From CAYIBD01 sp964361655 (GTDB lineage: Bacteria; Patescibacteriota; Minisyncoccia; Sungbacterales; SURF-37): a DNA stretch of 8,377 bases. The notes under the pieces are model-generated. The model was not told where the DNA came from, did no database searches, and worked only from the letters and a program-made list of their open reading frames with translations. Numbering within the stretch: the stretch's first letter is position 1; each line of letters starts with the position of its first letter. The DNA is taken from NCBI GenBank assembly GCA_964361655.1, contig CAYIBD010000033.1:1-8377 (forward strand), read 5' to 3'. Both the position numbers and the translations under genes were made by a program. Below, piece after piece: positions 5,063 to 8,377 of this stretch.

Positions 5063-5146
5063 ACTAATTTTTTCAGCTACTCGGTATTACATCGCAGGCG
5101 AACATTGTTGTGCGTAGCGGGATGAATGGAAAACTATCGTAGAGCA

Positions 5147-5175
5147 AATGTACTGGTTTTGATGGGGGGAGTCAA
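5147..5175 (-). promoter_or_regulatory. Sigma-70-type promoter candidate for infC-rpmI-rplT
   Basis: On the minus strand TTGACT (complement of 5170-5175, five of six consensus bases) is followed after exactly 17 bases by TACATT (complement of 5147-5152, four of six). The predicted start near 5140 would give infC a leader of about 130 bases that includes the hairpin at 5034-5062. The rest of the 5067-5272 interval shows no gene. Confidence 0.55.
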
Positions 5176-5272
5176 TAGAGCTGATTTAGCATCTAATGGT
5201 ACTTCAAGGCGGTTCTTCATGAAGATGGTTTACCATGAGCGAGTTCCGAGCGTACGCGAGGGGCGAGTCGAA

Positions 5273-5695
5273 TGGAGATGGCGGGAATTGAACCCGCGTC
5301 CGGATCGTTCGAGCCCCCGGTCGCTACAGGCCTAGCTTGGTTGGTAGTAAGGTTCGCGGAGTCAAACCAAGCGAAATATCCGCGAGCCCGTTCCGGTCTT
5401 TGGTCGGCCGCCTACCGGAGTCGGCGGCTCAAGCTCGATGGTTGACACCGGTGATGGGCCTATTGAGCATCAGCCCGCCGATGGGTCCGATGTTCATCGG
5501 ACCGGGCGTCTTTAGGCTACTGCGTAGGCAGGACTAAAGGCGTTTCTGAATAAGTTTGCACTTATTTTTTGTCCTTCGACCCTGCTCAGGACAATCCCGA
5601 GCCAGTCGAGGGATTGCGGGTTTTTAACGAGGTGTCCCAAGCGCCCTCGGCCTGAACCGTGAGCTTTCAATGATCCGTCGAGGCCTATCATCCCC
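5273..5695 (-). ncRNA. ssrA: tmRNA (transfer-messenger RNA)
   Basis: The 5' end GGGGATGATAGG (from 5695 downward) pairs with the 3' end CATCTCC (5280-5274) to form the tRNA-like acceptor stem. The T-arm is GCGGGTTCAATTCCCGC. The discriminator is A at 5273, and CCA is not encoded. The tag frame begins at the resume codon GCA 5557-5559, preceded by AAAAAATAAGT as in E. coli, and encodes ANLFRNAFSPAYAVA before TAA 5512-5514. Later stems, including GGTCCGAT/ATCGGACC, match the downstream pseudoknot region. The RNA rescues stalled ribosomes and tags the product for proteolysis. Unusually, about 44 bases forming two REP-like hairpins are inserted between the first pseudoknot region and the A-rich stretch before the tag. 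Its 5' end is 2 bases from the smpB stop. Confidence 0.95.
5569..5616. repeat. Two REP-like palindromes in opposite orientation inside ssrA
   Basis: The first palindrome has arms TTGTCCT (5569-5575) and AGGACAA (5588-5594). The second has CAATCCC (5592-5598) and GGGATTG (5610-5616), overlapping the first by three bases. Both have the pattern TCCYTCGAC-NNN-GCTC-RGGA, in opposite orientation, like the bipartite REP elements (BIMEs) of other bacteria. Removing them would leave CCCGCAAAAAATAAGTGCA, matching the E. coli tmRNA arrangement. Confidence 0.7.
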
Positions 5696-5697
5696 AT

Positions 5698-6144
5698 CTA
5701 AGCTTCTCGGAGCGCCCGCGCGATCTTCCGCTGGTCCTCGCGCTCTCTGATCTGTTCGCGCTTGTCGTACTTCTTCTTGCGGCGGGCAAACCCGATCGCT
5801 ACCTTTATTTTCGGGCCCTTAGTATATACCCGCAAGGGGATCAAGGTCAAGCCCTTTTGGGCTGTATGACCTATGAGTTTCCGGATCTCGGCTTTCTTCA
5901 AGAGCAGCCGCCGCGAGCGCGTAGGTTCGTAGCCAGGAGGAGTGTTCTTGGCTTGATAGGGCGGGATATCGGCATTCAAGAGCCAGGCCTCGCCATTCCG
6001 TATTACCGCAAAGGATCCGGCCAGGTTCATGCGTCCGGCGCGAACGGACTTTACCTCAAAGCCAAGAAGCGCAATGCCGGCTTCATAGGTCTCGAGGATC
6101 TCGTAGTCAAATGAGGCGCGGCGATTGCTTGTCAGAACTGCCAT
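5698..6144 (-). CDS. smpB: SsrA-binding protein SmpB
   Basis: A 148-residue OB-fold protein that binds the tRNA-like domain of tmRNA and brings it into the A site of stalled ribosomes. The diagnostic segments are present: NRRASFDYEILETYEAGI at the start, LLGFEVKSVRAGRMNLAGSF, NADIPPYQ, and the basic C-terminal tail KKKYDKREQIRERE that enters the mRNA channel. The length is slightly below the usual 150-160 residues. The stop codon is 2 bases before the tmRNA 5' end, so the two are almost certainly transcribed together. No Shine-Dalgarno site precedes the ATG. Confidence 0.97.
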   Translation of the reverse strand: MAVLTSNRRASFDYEILETYEAGIALLGFEVKSVRAGRMNLAGSFAVIRNGEAWLLNADIPPYQAKNTPPGYEPTRSRRLLLKKAEIRKLIGHTAQKGLTLIPLRVYTKGPKIKVAIGFARRKKKYDKREQIREREDQRKIARALREA

Positions 6145-6158
6145 AGTATGGTACGTAG

Positions 6159-6164
6159 ATCATA
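6159..6164 (-). promoter_or_regulatory. Possible -10 element for smpB-ssrA
   Basis: TATGAT on the minus strand (five of six bases of the consensus) lies 14 bases before the smpB ATG and would give a very short leader, in keeping with the missing ribosome site. No good -35 element is visible. On the plus strand TAGAAT (6172-6177) is a matching weak candidate for the divergent gene. Confidence 0.3.
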
Positions 6165-6201
6165 TCACGGCTAGAATACCGCGATAGAGGAGGAAAGAGG
6201 G

Positions 6202-6603
6202 ATGCTTGAGATTGTTCACCGGCCGCGCGTCGTTGGAACGTCTATCCCATTCCCGCTCCCGGGCGACACCGCTTCGGTAGGTGGGTCCTTTGGGCCGCGC
6301 CTCATCCGTGTGATCGCCGCCGACTACGACAGCACGATCGTCGTCTACCAAGCTCTTTCAGCGGATTTGGGGTGCACCCTGGGCAGAGAGTCGCTTCAAG
6401 CATTTCTCGAGACGTGGCGGGCCGCCGAGCTCGTCCCCCTCTCCGGTTTAGAGTGGGGTACGTTCCGCCAGTATCTCGAAGTGCGAGCTAGCGGTCAGGT
6501 TCCCGCCGAAGAGAATGGGTTCACCGACGCTGAACTCAAGAAGTTTGCGGAACTCTACTGTTTGATTGGCGCGGAGAACGCGAAGGAGGAAAGCGATGAC
6601 TGA
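6202..6603 (+). CDS. Hypothetical protein, 133 residues
   Basis: I do not recognise this protein with confidence. It is predicted soluble, with no signal peptide or membrane span, and ends in an acidic tail (AKEESDD). A segment at about residues 33-50 (PRLIRVIAADYDSTIVVYQA) recalls the N-terminal motif of DUF4291 proteins, but the rest does not clearly follow that family, so this is only a hint from memory. The start ATG is preceded by a purine-rich AGGAGGAAAGAGGG (6188-6201), a strong ribosome site. The stop overlaps the next start by 8 bases, so the two genes form a coupled pair, divergent from smpB. Confidence 0.75.
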   Translation: MLEIVHRPRVVGTSIPFPLPGDTASVGGSFGPRLIRVIAADYDSTIVVYQALSADLGCTLGRESLQAFLETWRAAELVPLSGLEWGTFRQYLEVRASGQVPAEENGFTDAELKKFAELYCLIGAENAKEESDD

Positions 6604-6775
6604 TCAGCTTGATGATGAGGGGGTCGAGGACCGCGCCAAGATCGCAGGATCATCCGAAGAAACTCTCGCGCGAGTCATCAAGCTCTTTGCCGGGGTTGCG
6701 GTGATCGCGATTGTCGGCGCGGTCGGTGTGATCGCGCTTGCCATTCGCTTAGGCATCGCCTCACTGTCCCGGTAG
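6596..6775 (+). CDS. Small single-span membrane protein, 59 residues
   Basis: The start ATG 6596 was chosen because AAGGAGG (6583-6589) lies 6 bases before it; the frame is open further upstream but only as a shadow of the previous gene. Residues 1-27 are hydrophilic and acidic (TDQLDDEGVEDRAK). Residues about 29-52 form one hydrophobic, Gly/Ala/Val/Ile-rich helix, followed by a short tail. No family is recognised. The overlap with the preceding stop implies translational coupling, and the pair could form a membrane-anchored complex; that is inference only. A terminator follows. Confidence 0.7.
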   Translation: MTDQLDDEGVEDRAKIAGSSEETLARVIKLFAGVAVIAIVGAVGVIALAIRLGIASLSR

Positions 6776-6806
6776 CGGAACACGGCGGACAATCTGAAGT
6801 GCCAGC

Positions 6807-6840
6807 GGGCAGGCGGTATCGTCCTGCCCAATTTTTATTT
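6807..6840 (+). terminator. Rho-independent terminator after the orphan gene pair
   Basis: GGGCAGG (6807-6813) pairs with CCTGCCC (6823-6829) around a 9-base loop, followed by AATTTTTATTT. It lies 31 bases beyond the membrane protein stop and separates the pair from argS. Confidence 0.85.
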
Positions 6841-6869
6841 CACCGCCTTTCTGCTACATTGGAGTTACG

Positions 6870-8377
6870 ATGCTTGGCGGCACGATTCGAAAACTGATCA
6901 CGGATGGAATTTCCTCGCTCAAAAAGGAGGGCACGCTGTCGGGGTTTAACACTCCGGAATTTTCCGTTGAGGCGTCGGAAAATCCGGCCCACGGCGACTA
7001 CGCCACCAATGCGGCCATGGCCATGGCTAAGCTTGCCAAGAAGCCGCCGATGGAAATTGCCGAGCGGCTTGCCGCTATAATCGGGTCTTCGGGACAGGGG
7101 ATCATCGAACGGGTAGCAGCCGTTAAGCCAGGGTTCACGAACTTTTTTCTTACTGACACGTACCTTTTGGGAGGGCTCTTTATGCGTCTGGAGGAGAAGG
7201 ATGGCGGTATGAGCGTGGCTGACTGGGATGGCACGAAGGTCATGGTTGAATTCACTGACCCCAATCCCTTTAAAGAATTTCATATTGGGCATCTTTATAG
7301 CAACATTGTTGGCGAATCCCTCTCGCGGATTTTGGAAGCGGCCGGAGCAACGGTGAAGCGGGCCAACTACCAAGGCGACGTCGGCTTGCATGTGGCCAAG
7401 GCACTGTGGGGCATGCAGCGGAAGTTAACATCAGCGCCTCGCGGCCTAGCCGAGCTTGAACAACAAAGCCTTGAGGAACGGATGAAGTTTCTTGGCCAGG
7501 CCTATGTTGAGGGTGCGGTTGCGTTTGACGCTGATGAAGGCGCAAAAAAGGAGATGGTCGAACTCAATAAGAAGATCTTTGCCTTGGACCCCGGAATCCG
7601 CGATCTCTATGAAAAGGGCCGCGCCTGGAGCTTGGAGTATTTCGAGCGCATCTACCGTCGTCTCGGCACAAAGTTCGATTTTTACTATTTCGAACGCGAT
7701 GTTGGGGAGACCGGTGCGGCCATTGTTCGGGAGCACCTCGCCAGAGGCGTGTTTAGGGAGAGTGACGGTGCAATCGTGTTTCCCGGCGAAAAGTACGGCC
7801 TGCATCGCAGGGTTTTCATCAACTCCGAGGGCTTGCCCACCTACGAGGCCAAGGAGCTTGGGCTCGCGCCGACGAAATATAAGGATTTCCCATACGATCA
7901 TTCCGTGGTCGTAACGGGCAGCGAGATTATTGAGTATTTCAAGGTTTTGCTGGCCGCGTTAAAAGAGATTAACCCTTCGCTGGCGGAGAAAACTCGGCAT
8001 GTGGCCCACGGCATGGTGCGTTTGGCAACGGGTAAAATGTCGAGCCGATCGGGCGAGGTGACGCGGGCCGAGGATCTTTTGAATGAGGTGCGGGATCGAG
8101 TGCTCGGCATCATGGAGACCTCGGAGAGCGAGCTTGAGGGCGAAGAGAGGCAGGAAGTTGCGGAACAGGTTGCGGTGGGAGCAGTGAGATACTCGCTCCT
8201 GCGGGTAGGCGTTGGTAAAGATATTGTCTTTGACGTAGATACCTCCCTAAACTTGGAGGGCGATAGCGGCCCCTATCTTCAATACACCCATGCACGCCTG
8301 AAAAGTATTTTGAGAAAGGCCGCAAAGGATGCAAAAGAGACAAAGGTTACAAAGGTTCCGGGCGAAGTGGAACTCGA
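6870..8377 (+). CDS. argS: Arginyl-tRNA synthetase, 3' end outside window
   Basis: A class I aminoacyl-tRNA synthetase that charges tRNA-Arg in the cytoplasm. The frame runs from ATG 6870 (GGAG at 6861-6864, 5 bases upstream) to the window edge, giving 502 codons; full ArgRS is usually about 550-580 residues. The N-terminal tRNA-contacting domain contains AHGDYATNAAM at about 46-56. The ATP-binding signature FHIGHL has HIGH at 138-141, within the ArgRS-type block FTDPNPFKEFHIGH. KMSSR at 389-393 is the KMSKS-equivalent loop; many ArgRS have variants here. The anticodon-binding DALR domain has begun (DSGPYLQYTHARL) but is cut off. The reading frame is intact throughout. Confidence 0.97.
   Translation, partial: MLGGTIRKLITDGISSLKKEGTLSGFNTPEFSVEASENPAHGDYATNAAMAMAKLAKKPPMEIAERLAAIIGSSGQGIIERVAAVKPGFTNFFLTDTYLLGGLFMRLEEKDGGMSVADWDGTKVMVEFTDPNPFKEFHIGHLYSNIVGESLSRILEAAGATVKRANYQGDVGLHVAKALWGMQRKLTSAPRGLAELEQQSLEERMKFLGQAYVEGAVAFDADEGAKKEMVELNKKIFALDPGIRDLYEKGRAWSLEYFERIYRRLGTKFDFYYFERDVGETGAAIVREHLARGVFRESDGAIVFPGEKYGLHRRVFINSEGLPTYEAKELGLAPTKYKDFPYDHSVVVTGSEIIEYFKVLLAALKEINPSLAEKTRHVAHGMVRLATGKMSSRSGEVTRAEDLLNEVRDRVLGIMETSESELEGEERQEVAEQVAVGAVRYSLLRVGVGKDIVFDVDTSLNLEGDSGPYLQYTHARLKSILRKAAKDAKETKVTKVPGEVEL

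Noticed and set aside
5034..5073. Plus-strand terminator made of the infC leader hairpin and T-run
   Set aside because: No plus-strand gene ends upstream, and the T-run is 5 bases from the stem; kept only as a leader hairpin.
5126..5335. 69-residue plus-strand frame containing WRWRELNPRPDRSS
   Set aside because: Such a string is the well-known false translation of a tRNA-like T-arm; it overlaps the tmRNA 3' end.

Overview
The window looks like a piece of a GC-rich bacterial genome, most plausibly a Candidate Phyla Radiation (Patescibacteria) member. This is inferred from a DGR reverse transcriptase with a bAvd-type four-helix protein, very compact housekeeping genes, short L35 and SmpB, and the TR-like 'LNLNYPDN' signature I recall from such genomes. 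TGA ends several genes normally, so the code appears to be standard bacterial code 11, not the TGA-glycine code.

Positions 1-2124 hold a diversity-generating retroelement (DGR). It contains the 3' end of a target gene with its variable repeat (VR), a perfect 15-bp hairpin just downstream, a template repeat (TR), a bAvd-like accessory gene on the opposite strand, and a DGR-type reverse transcriptase (RT). VR and TR differ mainly at TR adenines. The bAvd reading frame is disconnected from its only nearby ATG codons by a run of nine GT dinucleotides. Loss of one unit, or gain of two, would restore a 131- or 133-residue protein, so this is a candidate phase-variable switch on a DGR. The bAvd and RT start codons are head to head, 2 bases apart.

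Positions 2163-3694 (+ strand) carry a Nudix hydrolase, an overlapping O6-alkylguanine-DNA alkyltransferase-like protein, and a ZIP-family metal transporter. Positions 3702-5175 (- strand) are the classic translation operon infC-rpmI-rplT, with a promoter candidate, a non-canonical infC start and a terminator. The two gaps inside the operon hold palindromes built from ATTCGTA-like heptamers, and a related heptamer array lies before the ZIP gene.

Positions 5273-6144 (- strand) are the trans-translation pair: smpB followed after 2 bases by ssrA (tmRNA). The tmRNA carries two REP-like hairpins inserted between the first pseudoknot region and the tag reading frame. Positions 6202-6840 (+ strand) hold two coupled orphan genes (a 133-residue soluble protein and a 59-residue single-span membrane protein) closed by a terminator. 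From 6870 to the window end is argS (arginyl-tRNA synthetase), cut off by the window edge.

The DGR diversifies a target protein at its C-terminal end; the rest is mostly core information-processing machinery with metal uptake and repair/sanitation genes.
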